64,000 nucleotides of DNA, taken from Anaerovirgula multivorans. GTDB taxonomy: Bacteria > Bacillota > Clostridia > Peptostreptococcales > Natronincolaceae. Each line of letters opens with the position of its first letter. Within the stretch, counting starts at the first letter, position 1. Made by a program: the position numbers and the translations under genes. The stretch covers positions 62,001 through 126,000 of the forward strand of contig NZ_FZOJ01000007.1 in assembly GCF_900188145.1 (NCBI RefSeq), given 5' to 3'. The notes under the pieces were generated by a model. The model ran no database searches. It was not told the DNA's origin and saw only the letters and a list, made by a program, of their open reading frames with translations. This document shows, piece by piece, positions 1 to 8,639 of the stretch.

Positions 1-1
1 C

Positions 2-1018
2 TTAGCACCACAAGATATTTTTCTCCTGCATGGTCCTTCTATTGTCTACTATATTATCTATGGAATATTTGTATCACTTTTGAAGATACAAGAAAACAAA
101 CACAGTCTTATAAAGATGATTATCTTTTTAGCCTTTAGTGATATAATAAGTAATACGACTGAAATTCTCATCAGACAAGATAAATTTCTTGCTCCTTTTC
201 TTCAAATGATTATTTTAGTAGGAATTACTCGAAGTGTGAGTGCTTATTTGCTTTTTCTTTTTTATCGGAGGCAAGAGCTTTCCTTGGTTACTCGAGAACA
301 TCGGAAAAAGTATGCACAGTTAAACCTCTTGGTTTCTAGTATCCAAGCAGAGATGTTTTATTTAAAAAAATCTACTCGTGATATTGAAAATGTTATGAAA
401 AAAAGCTATGCTCTTTATGAAGATTCTAAAGAGGATAGCGCTCTAAAAGAGAAAACGCTAAACATTGCCTTAGAGATCCACGAGATAAAAAAAGATTATT
501 ATAGGGTGCTAAAGGGTTTTGAAAGCTTTTTAGATAATTTCGAAGAAAATGGCAGAATGATGCTGACAGATATGTTTGCTATTATCCGCGAAAACACCTG
601 GCGATATCTAAAGGAAAACCACCTTAATATTTCTATTGCCTTTAGTTATGAAGATAATTTTCAAGTACAAAAATATTATCATCTATTTACCATTTTAAAT
701 AACCTAATTATCAACGCCATAGACGCTTGTGAAGGCGATGGAAAAATCCAAGTATTTCAAAAAACCATTCAAGATCATATCGTATTTCAAGTTATTGATA
801 ATGGCAAAGGCATTGAAGAAGAGATTCTTCCTTATATCTTTAATCCAGGATTTACTACAAAGTATGATGAAAAATGTGGAACCCCCTCTACAGGAATTGG
901 CTTATCTCATGTAAAAAGCATGGTGGATGAATTAAAAGGGCAAATAAACGTGACCTATGAAATAAAAGAAGGAACGATTTTTGAAATTGTAATACCAAAA
1001 CAAATACTGATTGGGTGA
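2..1018 (+). CDS. GlnK/YcbA-like sensor histidine kinase (5' end outside window)
   Basis: The frame is open from base 2 without a stop, so the gene runs in from the left edge; an internal TTG at 80 is not the real start. The visible part begins with hydrophobic segments (about bases 5-80, 105-140, 200-265), then a linker helix with a phosphoacceptor-type IHEIKKD motif (His codon at 479). The GHKL ATPase follows: N box NNLIINAIDACEG, G1 box DNGKGIE, F box NPGFTTK and G2 box TGIGLSHV. The next gene is a YcbB/GlnL-like response regulator overlapping its end, and a glutamate carrier follows. By analogy with Bacillus GlnK-GlnL it probably senses glutamate or glutamine at the membrane. The ligand is inferred from context only. 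Confidence 0.85.
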   Translation, partial: LAPQDIFLLHGPSIVYYIIYGIFVSLLKIQENKHSLIKMIIFLAFSDIISNTTEILIRQDKFLAPFLQMIILVGITRSVSAYLLFLFYRRQELSLVTREHRKKYAQLNLLVSSIQAEMFYLKKSTRDIENVMKKSYALYEDSKEDSALKEKTLNIALEIHEIKKDYYRVLKGFESFLDNFEENGRMMLTDMFAIIRENTWRYLKENHLNISIAFSYEDNFQVQKYYHLFTILNNLIINAIDACEGDGKIQVFQKTIQDHIVFQVIDNGKGIEEEILPYIFNPGFTTKYDEKCGTPSTGIGLSHVKSMVDELKGQINVTYEIKEGTIFEIVIPKQILIG

Positions 1019-1023
1019 TATTG

Positions 1024-1899
1024 ATGACAAGTACTTTTTTGATTATTGATGATGATATCAATGTAAGAAAAATGCTGACTTACTTAATTATAAAAAATAA
1101 TTTAGGCAAGGTTGTAGAAGAACTAGACAACGGAGAGCATGCACCTGAAGAAATTATGTTTTATCAACCTGATATTGTCCTCATTGACTTTCTGTTACCA
1201 CAAAAAGATGGTATTGAGATAATACAATCCTGCCGTTCTCTTGGATATAAAGGAAAATTTATTATGATTTCTCAAGTAGATAATGATAACATGATTGCAA
1301 AGGCTTACGAAAATGGCATTATTTTCTTTATACATAAACCTATTAATAATATTGAAGCTATTAATGTTATAAAAGGCGTATGTCAAACCCTTCAATTAGA
1401 AAGATCTGTCGCAATGATTAAGGATGCAGTCTTTCATATTGAACGAGAAAAACAGACAAATGTTCAAGACAATTGGAGAGAACAGATTGATTATATTTTT
1501 ACAGACATAGGAATCATAGGAGAATCTGGGTGTAAAGATTTGATAAAGCTTATTGAAGAAATTGTTTCTCTAAAGAAGAAAAAAAAGTCTTCCAATTATC
1601 AACTACAGGATATCTATCAACAAATTGCTGAAGAAGAAAGGCTTCTTAACAATACTGTTATTCACGCAAGAACCATTGAGCAAAGAATCAGAAGAACGAT
1701 CTTGAAGGCATTAGAAAATATTGCTGCATTAGGTAATGATGACTATTATAATAGTAAATTTATAGAACATAGTGGTGTTCTATTTGATTTTAAACAAGTA
1801 AAACAAGAAATCAACCATATAAACAATTCTAGAGAAGATAGAGGAAAAATTAGTGTGAAAAAATTTGTGGAGGGGGTTGTTTCTAAATTGAATTTTTAG
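1024..1899 (+). CDS. GlnL/YcbB-like response regulator
   Basis: An N-terminal receiver domain (about residues 1-120) has the acidic pocket IIDDD and phosphoacceptor Asp in VLIDFLLPQKDG (Asp-55 from this start), plus the conserved Lys in HKPI. The C-terminal half, with motifs such as TDIGIIGESGCKDL and RTIEQRIRRTI, resembles the YcbB domain that binds DNA in the glutamine-responsive GlnL regulator of Bacillus. It overlaps or abuts the kinase stop; a GTG at 1015 and the ATG at 1024 are both possible starts and I prefer the ATG. It lies directly upstream of gltS in the same direction, so gltS is its likely target. No clear binding site was found in the 160-base gap. Confidence 0.85.
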   Translation: MTSTFLIIDDDINVRKMLTYLIIKNNLGKVVEELDNGEHAPEEIMFYQPDIVLIDFLLPQKDGIEIIQSCRSLGYKGKFIMISQVDNDNMIAKAYENGIIFFIHKPINNIEAINVIKGVCQTLQLERSVAMIKDAVFHIEREKQTNVQDNWREQIDYIFTDIGIIGESGCKDLIKLIEEIVSLKKKKKSSNYQLQDIYQQIAEEERLLNNTVIHARTIEQRIRRTILKALENIAALGNDDYYNSKFIEHSGVLFDFKQVKQEINHINNSREDRGKISVKKFVEGVVSKLNF

Positions 1900-2058
1900 A
1901 ATCATGAATTATTTCTTGCATAATTCATAAAGGGATTGAATTATTTGAAATTTCCCTCTCACTTTTGTCGAGTCTTGTTACAACTAGTCGTATATTGTAG
2001 TGTACTCCTTATAATTAATATGTAAACGTTGTCTTATAAAATTATAGGAGGTATGCAT

Positions 2059-3246
2059 ATGGTATTACAACTAGATGTCATTCAATCGGTAGCTTTAGCA
2101 GTAGTGGTCTTACTTTTAGGACAAACAATCCGAGGAAAAGTAAAGGTATTGGAAAAGTTCTGTATTCCTGCACCTGTTATAGGTGGATTGATTTTTGCAA
2201 TATTAGCTTTATTTTTAAGACAAGCCAATATCTTACAATTCCAAATTGACACTACGCTTCAAAGTGTCTTAATGACAGCTTTTTTCACCACTGTAGGTTT
2301 TACTGCTAGCTTAAAGCTGTTGAAGAAAGGCGGATTTCAAGTTTTATTATTCTTAATTTTGGCGATTGTTTTAGTATCTCTACAAAATGTTATTGGGGTT
2401 GCCCTTGCAAAGGTTTTTGATTTAAATGCTTTAATCGGTCTTTCTACCGGATCTGTTCCTATGACAGGAGGGCATGGAACCTCAGGTGCCTTTGCTCCTT
2501 TATTTGAAGAAAGAGGGGCTGTAGGTGCATCAACAGTTGCTATGGCTTCTGCTACCTTTGGCTTAATCTGCGGAAGTATGTTAGGAGGGCCTATTGCAAA
2601 GAGATTAATTGAAAAAAACAATTTGATGCAAGACCTAACTATGGTGGCTTCTACTCAAGCGAATGAGGAAACAACAACAGAAGCTTTGGTCCCTAAGAAC
2701 TTCTCTACAGCAGCATTCCAAATTATTTTAGCTATGGGCATTGGTACAATTTTTTCAATACTTATCCAAAAAACTGGCTTAACATTCCCCTCTTACATAG
2801 GTGCTATGTTTGCGGCGGCGATTATAAGAAACATATCAGATATAACCCATGCCTACAAAGTGACAAGCACTGAAATAGATATTTTAGGTAATATTTCTTT
2901 GTCTATTTTCTTGTCTATGGCTCTAATGGGATTAAAACTATGGGAGTTGGCTGACTTAGCCGTTCCAATGTTTGTAATGTTATTTGTACAAGCGCTTCTT
3001 ATGGGATTATTTGCTTATTTTATAACCTTTAACGTAATGGGAAGAAATTATGATGCAGCGGTTTTAGCAGGAGGACATTGCGGATTTGGTATGGGAGCTA
3101 CTCCTAATGCTATCGCAAATATGGAAGCTATCTCAAGCAAATATGGTCCAGCTCCCGCAGCATTTTTCATCATACCTCTAGTAGGAAGTTTATTTATTGA
3201 CTTTGCCAATGCTGGGATTATTACTGCTTTTGTAAATTTATTTTAG
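2059..3246 (+). CDS. gltS: Sodium/glutamate symporter GltS
   Basis: ESS family sodium:glutamate symporter of 395 residues, the usual length, with about ten membrane helices in two halves. Family motifs are visible: TGGHGTSGAFAP near residue 140 and the repeated GGHCGFGMGATPNAIANM near residue 340, which form the two re-entrant loops. The start is the ATG at 2059, seven bases after the ribosome binding site TAGGAGGT; the longer frame from a TTG at 2029 contains that site and is unlikely. It imports glutamate, the substrate of the fermentation operon encoded on the opposite strand, and follows a glutamate-type two-component system. A terminator lies 53 bases past the stop. Confidence 0.95.
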   Translation: MVLQLDVIQSVALAVVVLLLGQTIRGKVKVLEKFCIPAPVIGGLIFAILALFLRQANILQFQIDTTLQSVLMTAFFTTVGFTASLKLLKKGGFQVLLFLILAIVLVSLQNVIGVALAKVFDLNALIGLSTGSVPMTGGHGTSGAFAPLFEERGAVGASTVAMASATFGLICGSMLGGPIAKRLIEKNNLMQDLTMVASTQANEETTTEALVPKNFSTAAFQIILAMGIGTIFSILIQKTGLTFPSYIGAMFAAAIIRNISDITHAYKVTSTEIDILGNISLSIFLSMALMGLKLWELADLAVPMFVMLFVQALLMGLFAYFITFNVMGRNYDAAVLAGGHCGFGMGATPNAIANMEAISSKYGPAPAAFFIIPLVGSLFIDFANAGIITAFVNLF

Positions 3247-3298
3247 ATTTAATTCGACGAGTGACAGCAAATAAAAATTAAATCATTGCGTATAAAAA

Positions 3299-3340
3299 GA
3301 CGACTGAAATTTCCTTTTAAATTTCTCAGTCGCCTTTTTT
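3299..3340 (+). terminator. Intrinsic terminator after gltS
   Basis: GACGACTGAAATTT pairs with AAATTTCTCAGTCGCC around a short loop and is followed by a run of T. It ends the gltS transcript. The reverse strand has fewer T residues but it could also stop the convergent operon. Confidence 0.85.
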
Positions 3341-3384
3341 ATGTGTTGAACTCTGATTTTGAAGACCACTGAAAAATGTTTTTG

Positions 3385-3440
3385 TCATCCTGAACACTAG
3401 CGAAGGATCATTAAACCCTAGATTCTTCACTACGTTCAGA
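3385..3440. repeat. Dispersed inverted repeat (TCATyCTGA...GCGAAGrATC type)
   Basis: TCATCCTGAACACTAGCGAA at 3385 is followed by the inverse-like GATTCTTCACTACGTTCAG at 3421. A related copy (TCATTCTGAGCCTTGGCGAA) lies at 52356, and a weaker half copy near 25054. The gap 3247-3537 holds only the gltS terminator and this repeat. Confidence 0.55.
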
Positions 3441-3537
3441 TGTACTGACAAACTTCAAGATCTTTAGGCACATTGTTTCCCTCAAAAAAAAATTTTCACT
3501 TTCAAAACCGTAGACTGGTGCCTATTAAAATTTAGTT

Positions 3538-4026
3538 TTATAAGCATATATCCATAATCAGTTTGTTTACTCCATCTATTATTTGCTGGAGACTATGATT
3601 TTTTGTTCTCATACATACTCTGGCATCCTCATTGCAAAGGAAGCACCGCCTGCTTTCCAAGCCTACATTCTCTCGCCCTATTGAGCGACCATCTTCCCTA
3701 TATACATCTATATCAAAGATTCTTCCCAGTGGATGATTGGTTTCTAAATTCAGCGCTGTTTTTTTAGCCTCCAATGATGTTAACTGCACCACCATTAAAA
3801 GACTCTTACCGTCCTCTCCTGAAAGGGTTTCTGTAAATATACTATGCTGAGTGTATCTAGCAATTAATAACTGCTGTAAAACTCCGAAGGCTTTTAGGGA
3901 TTCCATGGTATTTTTATTATTGCCGGGATAATTGATCTTACCAGAAACCACCGGTAATTGATATCTATTTATTAAGTCCAATATAGTGTTGTATCTATCT
4001 TCCCTGGCCTTTAAAATGTTATTCAT
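3538..4026 (-). CDS. citX: CitX: apo-citrate lyase phosphoribosyl-dephospho-CoA transferase
   Basis: This enzyme attaches the 2'-(5''-phosphoribosyl)-3'-dephospho-CoA group to the acyl carrier subunit CitD. The family signature GRIFDIDVYREDG and the C-terminal RRCFLCNEDARVCMRTKNH pattern are both present, and the length of 162 residues is typical. It is the last gene of the glutamate-fermentation operon; its ATG overlaps the citC stop (TGATG), so the two are translationally coupled. CitG, which makes the prosthetic-group precursor, is not seen in this window and must be elsewhere if the lyase is matured in the standard way. Confidence 0.93.
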   Translation of the reverse strand: MNNILKAREDRYNTILDLINRYQLPVVSGKINYPGNNKNTMESLKAFGVLQQLLIARYTQHSIFTETLSGEDGKSLLMVVQLTSLEAKKTALNLETNHPLGRIFDIDVYREDGRSIGRENVGLESRRCFLCNEDARVCMRTKNHSLQQIIDGVNKLIMDICL

Positions 4027-5063
4027 CAATGGGGAGAGTCACTCCTTTTTATTCTTTCTATGATAGGTTTTGCCTCATCTGATCTTAAAAATCCATAGGT
4101 TGCTGAATGAACTAAGCTCTGTATACTGTGCCAATCTCCAATTTTTATTAGCCTTCTTATTTCTGAAGCACTAATCGCTTTATCTTGAACATGAAGCCTA
4201 TCTACTTCCACTATTTCTATTCCCTGCTTTGGTAATATTTGAAGCAATGCTTCATTATATTGGCTTGTAACCCTACAGTAGGGTTCTGTTCCAATATATC
4301 GTTTTTCGATATTAAAAACTGGAGCAATGTATTTTCCAAATATACCTGCATCCAGCTTTGTATAGGCTTCTAACCGCTCTCCTTCTAGTCTTAAAAAATA
4401 GGATGGGAAGGTAGTGGAGGAAATAATATAGCTTCCTCCTGCCAAAACATGGACGTTTTCTAAATCTGCCGTTCCTTTCCTGACAAGCTCTAGTCTCATT
4501 TCAAAGGGAAAAAGAGAACGATTTTCTTCTACTATAAACACCACTACTTCTTCATTTTCTTCAGCTGCTTTTTCTATCAAGTACCTATGTCCTAAAGTAA
4601 AGGGATTACAATTCATTACAAGAGCAGCTTTTTTCTCTGCAGAAAGCTCACTATTCATAAGCATTCTTTCTGTATATTTTTTTACATTAGCCATACCACC
4701 TTCTAGTAAGGAAACTTCCTCCACCGTGTGAACCTCATGATAATTAAGTCCTTTAAATATAGGTAAATTTTTGGGCTCTGTAAATACGAAGGACTCATAT
4801 ATCCCTCTGTCAAAAAGCTGATTAATGATATGGGTAACCAGTTTCGAAGCTATACCTTCCCCCTGCAGCCCTTCTTTTACCGCAAAACACTTTAACACCT
4901 TTCCTGCATAAGAGCACGTACCTAAAATTTCATCTTTAACTTTTGCTACAACTGTGTACTCTATATCTTTATCAAAAAATAGGTTAAAAGTTGAAAGAAA
5001 ACCTTCAACTTCTAGCCTTTGGTTGGTGTTCAAATCTATTTTTTCAATGCGAATATCCTGCAT
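4026..5063 (-). CDS. citC: CitC: [citrate/citramalate (pro-3S)-lyase] ligase
   Basis: This ligase activates the lyase by acetylating the thiol of the CitD prosthetic group with acetate and ATP. The N-terminal about 130 residues form a GNAT-like domain (GEGIASKLVTHIINQL); the C-terminal half is a nucleotidyltransferase with NPFTLGHRYLIEKA as its HxGH-type motif and SASEIRRLI near the end. At 345 residues it is full length. It lies 5 bases after citF and overlaps citX. In this setting the acceptor is probably a citramalate lyase, because glutamate mutase and mesaconase genes share the operon. Confidence 0.93.
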   Translation of the reverse strand: MQDIRIEKIDLNTNQRLEVEGFLSTFNLFFDKDIEYTVVAKVKDEILGTCSYAGKVLKCFAVKEGLQGEGIASKLVTHIINQLFDRGIYESFVFTEPKNLPIFKGLNYHEVHTVEEVSLLEGGMANVKKYTERMLMNSELSAEKKAALVMNCNPFTLGHRYLIEKAAEENEEVVVFIVEENRSLFPFEMRLELVRKGTADLENVHVLAGGSYIISSTTFPSYFLRLEGERLEAYTKLDAGIFGKYIAPVFNIEKRYIGTEPYCRVTSQYNEALLQILPKQGIEIVEVDRLHVQDKAISASEIRRLIKIGDWHSIQSLVHSATYGFLRSDEAKPIIERIKRSDSPH

Positions 5064-5067
5064 AAAA

Positions 5068-6609
5068 TCAATCCCTTATCTTTTTAACAACATCAATCAC
5101 AGTACCATCTCGATATTCAACAACAGCCACCACTTCATCATCTAGATCAATTTTTTCTGGTACGCCTGTCATTCCTTCTGCTATTTCCTTTAAAGCTTTA
5201 ATCGTCATAATCGGTAGGTTAGTAGCTTTTAGTTTTTCTATTAGATCCTGTCTTTTAGGATTTATGGCAATACCTCTTTCTGTTACTAGGACGTCAATGG
5301 TTTCTCCAGGAGTAGTAACTGTGGTAACAGCGTCTACAACAATAGGAAGTCTTCCTTTTACCAGCTGTGTAACAACAATAGCTAGCTTTGATCCTGCTGC
5401 CGTATCACTATGTCCCCCTGACCCTCCCATAATCATACCGCTTGAACCAGTTGTAACATTGACGTTAAAGTCTGTATCTATTTCTGTTGCTCCTAAGATC
5501 ATTACATCAAGATTGTTTACAACAGCACCTTTATTATGGGGATTCCCGTACATAGATGCTGACATACCTTGGTGTTTTTTATTGTCTCTGTAGGATTCAA
5601 CTGCTTTTAAATCAAAGCACTGAACATCGAAAAGGGATTCAAATAATCCTACCTCAAACATTTCTACCATATAACCAGTAATTCCTCCGGCTGCAAAGCT
5701 ACCTTTGATATCCTTCTTTTCCATCAATTCTTTCACATAAGCAGCAACCGCTAGAGAGGTTCCACCAGCTCCTGTTTGGAAGGAAAAACCATTCTTTAAT
5801 AGTCCCGATGTTTCTATCACCGTTGAAGTCATCTTAGCAATTTTCAATCCTACAGGATCCTTGGTGATTTGGGTTGTTCCCGATACGATGCCCTTTGGAT
5901 CTCCTATACTCTCTACTTGTACAACATAATCTATATGTTCTTGAGTAATCTCAATAGGACATGCAGGATAGACGACAAGATTGTCGGTGATTGCTACTGT
6001 TTTTGCAGCATATACAGCGTCTGGAACAGCATAGCCTAAAGAACCACAGGCAGCCTCTCCATCTACACCATTGATATTACCATAGGTATCACAGGTAGGT
6101 GCCGCAATAAATGCTATATCAATGGAAATGTCTCCAGATTCAATTGCCCTTGCTCTTCCTCCATGGGTATGCATAATAGCTGGATTTTTTAATTCTCCTT
6201 TTGAAATCGCTTCTGCTACAGGTCCTGACATATAGTTTGCATAGATCCCAGTTACCGTACCATCTTTCATATGTCGAACTAAGGGAGCATGAATAGGGAA
6301 TATAGAACTGGCTGCAACCTTGATATCCTTTACTCCGACTTTAGCAATTTCTTCTAATACCATATTTAATACGTAATCACCATTTCGCAAGTGATGATGA
6401 AAGGAAATCGTCATACCATCCTTGATATTACATTTTCTGATAGCTTCTTGAATAGATGCTAACACCTTCTTTTCCCCTGGTACTGTAGATTTTAGCATCA
6501 CAGATTTCTTCTCTATCTCTCCTAAGCTTGCAAAAGCTCCTTTAAATGGTCTGACGGTTCCGTAGCCTTGGATAGATTCAGGAATTTCTCTTCGAAGTAT
6601 ATTTTTCAT
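5068..6609 (-). CDS. citF: CitF: citrate/citramalate lyase alpha subunit (CoA-transferase)
   Basis: The alpha subunit of citrate-type lyases transfers the acyl carrier from acetyl to the citryl or citramalyl substrate. The 513-residue length fits; conserved segments include SFHHHLRNGDYVLNMV near residue 70, TGAGGTSLAVAAYVKEL near 280 and GGSGGHSDTAAGSKLA near 400. The ATG at 6609 follows AAGGAGTGG; an upstream in-frame GTG would place the binding site inside the protein. A 300-base spacer with two structured repeats separates it from citE. The operon context favours (S)-citramalate over citrate, with acetate and pyruvate as products; sequence alone cannot decide the substrate. Confidence 0.93.
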   Translation of the reverse strand: MKNILRREIPESIQGYGTVRPFKGAFASLGEIEKKSVMLKSTVPGEKKVLASIQEAIRKCNIKDGMTISFHHHLRNGDYVLNMVLEEIAKVGVKDIKVAASSIFPIHAPLVRHMKDGTVTGIYANYMSGPVAEAISKGELKNPAIMHTHGGRARAIESGDISIDIAFIAAPTCDTYGNINGVDGEAACGSLGYAVPDAVYAAKTVAITDNLVVYPACPIEITQEHIDYVVQVESIGDPKGIVSGTTQITKDPVGLKIAKMTSTVIETSGLLKNGFSFQTGAGGTSLAVAAYVKELMEKKDIKGSFAAGGITGYMVEMFEVGLFESLFDVQCFDLKAVESYRDNKKHQGMSASMYGNPHNKGAVVNNLDVMILGATEIDTDFNVNVTTGSSGMIMGGSGGHSDTAAGSKLAIVVTQLVKGRLPIVVDAVTTVTTPGETIDVLVTERGIAINPKRQDLIEKLKATNLPIMTIKALKEIAEGMTGVPEKIDLDDEVVAVVEYRDGTVIDVVKKIRD

Positions 6610-6627
6610 ATCTACCACTCCTTTTTC

Positions 6628-6703
6628 CTTCGCTGCAGTGCTAAGACTCCCGCTAGTCTAAGCACTACATCCTCGAAGTAAATTCAACTACAATTCAGCG
6701 GGG
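6628..6703. repeat. Intra-operon hairpin repeat A, copy 1 (interrupted)
   Basis: AGTGCTAAGACT and AGTCTAAGCACT form a stem with one mismatch, followed by CTACATCCTCGAAGTAAATT and AATTCAGCGGGG. The same order of blocks is present at 10804-10909. In this copy the second stem is broken: its right arm (TGAATTAAG) lies at 6899, after about 195 bases of extra DNA that include repeat B. It occupies the citE-citF spacer. Confidence 0.7.
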
Positions 6704-6751
6704 ACAAAATTTCCTATAGATGAACAACCTATAGATAATCAATGTTAAACT

Positions 6752-6829
6752 TTAATTTTGATATACACGGTCTACGGTTTCGCCCAAAACCATGGGCTGC
6801 AAATGTAGCCCTTAGTATATCAAAATTAA
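6752..6829. repeat. Structured repeat B, copy 1
   Basis: Perfect 15-base outer arms (TTAATTTTGATATAC / GTATATCAAAATTAA) enclose two smaller stems, GGTTT..AAACC and GGGCT..AGCCC, giving a possible three-way junction. The interior is conserved with 46397-46511 (TTTCGC.CAAAACC.TG.GCTGCAAATGT). It sits within the citE-citF spacer and inside the break in repeat A. A further small hairpin CGAAAGTT/AACTTTCG lies at 6863-6886. Confidence 0.65.
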
Positions 6830-6909
6830 GTTCTATAGTTAGTTACCCATAATTGACCAACACGAAAGTTGCAAACCAAACTTTCGGTTGTCTACTTATG
6901 AATTAAGTT

Positions 6910-7785
6910 TCATTTTATCAAGCCTGCAAGCTTTGCTTTTTTCATTACATTTTCCGCCCTTGCAATAATCGGTGCGTCCACCATTTTTCCATCTAAAGAA
7001 AATACACCCTTACCCTCTTTTTGCGCTTCTTCCATTGCACGAATTACCCTTTGGGCATAGTCTATCTCTTCCTCTGAAGGTGCAAAAATTTCATGAATTG
7101 TATCCACTTGCCTTGGATTAATAGCAGCTTTTCCTGTCATACCTAATGATTTAGATGTATGAATATCCTTTGCAAAACCTTTACAATCATTCATATCAGC
7201 AAAGGGTGTATCAATAGCATCTATCTTATGGGCTCTGCAGGCGGCAGCAACCTTACTTCTTGCGTAGAAAATCTCTTCCCCTTCTCTCGTTCTTTTAATC
7301 CCAAGATCAGCGGTTAAATCCTCTGCTCCTAGCAGAATTCCTATTACCCTAGGAGAGGCTTTTATGATGCTGTGTATATTTTCAAGTCCATAGGCGGTTT
7401 CGATTAAGGGAAAAATCTTGATACTTCCCGCTTCAAATCCTTCCTCTATCTCGACTTTTGTTAAAATTTCACATACTGTCGATACATCTTCTTCCGTTGC
7501 TTTTGTTACCATTAAAGCATCAGGTTTTACTCTCCCTATTTCCTCAGCATCTTTTAAACCAAAGCCAGATGAAAGGGGATTGATTCTTGCAACAACTTCA
7601 GTATCATAAAAATCTACATCCTTTATGGCATTTCTTACTAATACCCTAGCTGCATCCTTTTCTGTAATACTTACTGCATCTTCAAGATCTAATATAATGC
7701 TGTCTGCCCCAAGAATGCCAGCACTTTGCAGCATACTAGGATTGTTTCCTGGCATAAATAGCATTGTTCTTCTAAGTCTCTCCAT
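6910..7785 (-). CDS. citE: CitE: citrate/citramalyl-ACP lyase beta subunit
   Basis: CitE cleaves the (3S)-citryl or citramalyl thioester on the acyl carrier. It has the HpcH/HpaI aldolase fold with the family start RRTMLFMPGNNPSML, the metal-binding LEDAV near residue 38, ARINPLSSG near 68 and LLGAEDLTADLG near 160. At 291 residues it is full length. It is preceded closely by citD and followed by the repeat-bearing spacer before citF. With glutamate mutase and mesaconase in the operon, citramalate cleavage to pyruvate and acetate is the expected reaction; the fold does not by itself exclude citrate. Confidence 0.93.
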   Translation of the reverse strand: MERLRRTMLFMPGNNPSMLQSAGILGADSIILDLEDAVSITEKDAARVLVRNAIKDVDFYDTEVVARINPLSSGFGLKDAEEIGRVKPDALMVTKATEEDVSTVCEILTKVEIEEGFEAGSIKIFPLIETAYGLENIHSIIKASPRVIGILLGAEDLTADLGIKRTREGEEIFYARSKVAAACRAHKIDAIDTPFADMNDCKGFAKDIHTSKSLGMTGKAAINPRQVDTIHEIFAPSEEEIDYAQRVIRAMEEAQKEGKGVFSLDGKMVDAPIIARAENVMKKAKLAGLIK

Positions 7786-7796
7786 GAAATCACCCC

Positions 7797-8060
7797 TTAC
7801 ATTGCTCTTTTCACTGCAGTTTCTACTCTTGCTCTTATGGTATAATCTAGCGCTCCTCTATCTTTAGCAACAACATGAATATTTTTGATCTCCATGCTTT
7901 CTAATGTTTCTAAAATCACCTGTTTAATTTGCTTTCCGAACTGTTTCATCACAATGCTTTCAAGTTCAATGATAATCCCATCCTCATCATTAGGCTGAAT
8001 CATGATATATATGTCATTGGATTCCATCGTACCTGCCTTTGCTGGAGCTTTAATCTTCAT
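7797..8060 (-). CDS. citD: CitD: citrate/citramalate lyase acyl carrier protein (gamma subunit)
   Basis: This small acyl carrier holds the dephospho-CoA-type prosthetic group. AGTMESND near residues 10-16 contains the conserved Ser-14 that CitX would modify, and the C-terminal RGALDYTIRARVETA matches the family. I use the ATG at 8060 (87 residues), preceded by AGGTAGGTGTCAGG; a GTG at 8069 adds three residues. It lies directly after the mesaconase beta-subunit stop and 11 bases before citE, giving the usual D-E-F order. Confidence 0.92.
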   Translation of the reverse strand: MKIKAPAKAGTMESNDIYIMIQPNDEDGIIIELESIVMKQFGKQIKQVILETLESMEIKNIHVVAKDRGALDYTIRARVETAVKRAM

Positions 8061-8069
8061 ACCTGACAC

Positions 8070-8627
8070 CTACCTTTGTGTTTCTAAATATTCTTGCTGT
8101 CCTATTTTATAATAATTGTTACCTTTTGCATCAATTACCACAACTAGTGGAAGCTCTTCAACATAGAGCTTTCTTATGGCCTCTGCACCTAAATCTTCGT
8201 AGGCAATGACTTCAGCCGACTTAACACATTTAGCTGTTAAAGCAGCCGCACCACCTATAGCTCCAAAATAAACAGCCCCAAAGGTCTTCATGGCTTCTAT
8301 CACTTCCCCACTCCGCATTCCTTTTCCAATCATTCCCTTTAAACCTTTTTCTAAAAGTTGGGGGGTATAGGCATCCATTCGATAGCTGGTTGTAGGTCCA
8401 GCTGAACCTATCGGTTGTCCTTCCTTTGCTGGAGTAGGCCCTACATAATAAATCGCTTGATCTTCTACATCAAAAGGTAGATCCTTTCCTTCTGCTAAAA
8501 GTTCAACCAACCTTTTATGGGCAGCGTCTCTAGCAGTATAGATGGTTCCTGTAAGTAAAACACTGTCTCCTGCCTCCAGATCTTCTATTTTTTCCTTGGT
8601 TAGGGGCATTGTTATTCTTTTACTCAT
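8070..8627 (-). CDS. Mesaconase (fumarase class I type) beta subunit
   Basis: This is the C-terminal component of a two-subunit class I hydro-lyase (fumarase/tartrate dehydratase family). Typical motifs are GTIYTARDAAHKRL near residue 27, YVGPTPAKEGQPIGSAGPTT near 62 and GMIGKG followed by GAVYFGAIGGAAAL. At 185 residues the length is normal. Its position between methylaspartate ammonia-lyase and citramalate lyase points to mesaconate hydration to (S)-citramalate. Such enzymes often also act on fumarate, so fumarase activity cannot be ruled out. It starts 12 bases after the alpha subunit ends. Confidence 0.88.
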   Translation of the reverse strand: MSKRITMPLTKEKIEDLEAGDSVLLTGTIYTARDAAHKRLVELLAEGKDLPFDVEDQAIYYVGPTPAKEGQPIGSAGPTTSYRMDAYTPQLLEKGLKGMIGKGMRSGEVIEAMKTFGAVYFGAIGGAAALTAKCVKSAEVIAYEDLGAEAIRKLYVEELPLVVVIDAKGNNYYKIGQQEYLETQR

Positions 8628-8639
8628 TTCATCAACCTC

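Noticed and set aside
2029-2058. Longer gltS reading frame starting at a TTG
   Set aside because: The extension encodes the ribosome binding site TAGGAGGT; the ATG at 2059 is properly spaced and gives the usual N-terminus.
6752-6829. Possible cyclic di-GMP or cobalamin riboswitch in the citE-citF spacer
   Set aside because: The GCAAA-like motif is there, but other conserved elements are missing and the same sequence occurs as a repeat at 46397 without a gene start nearby.
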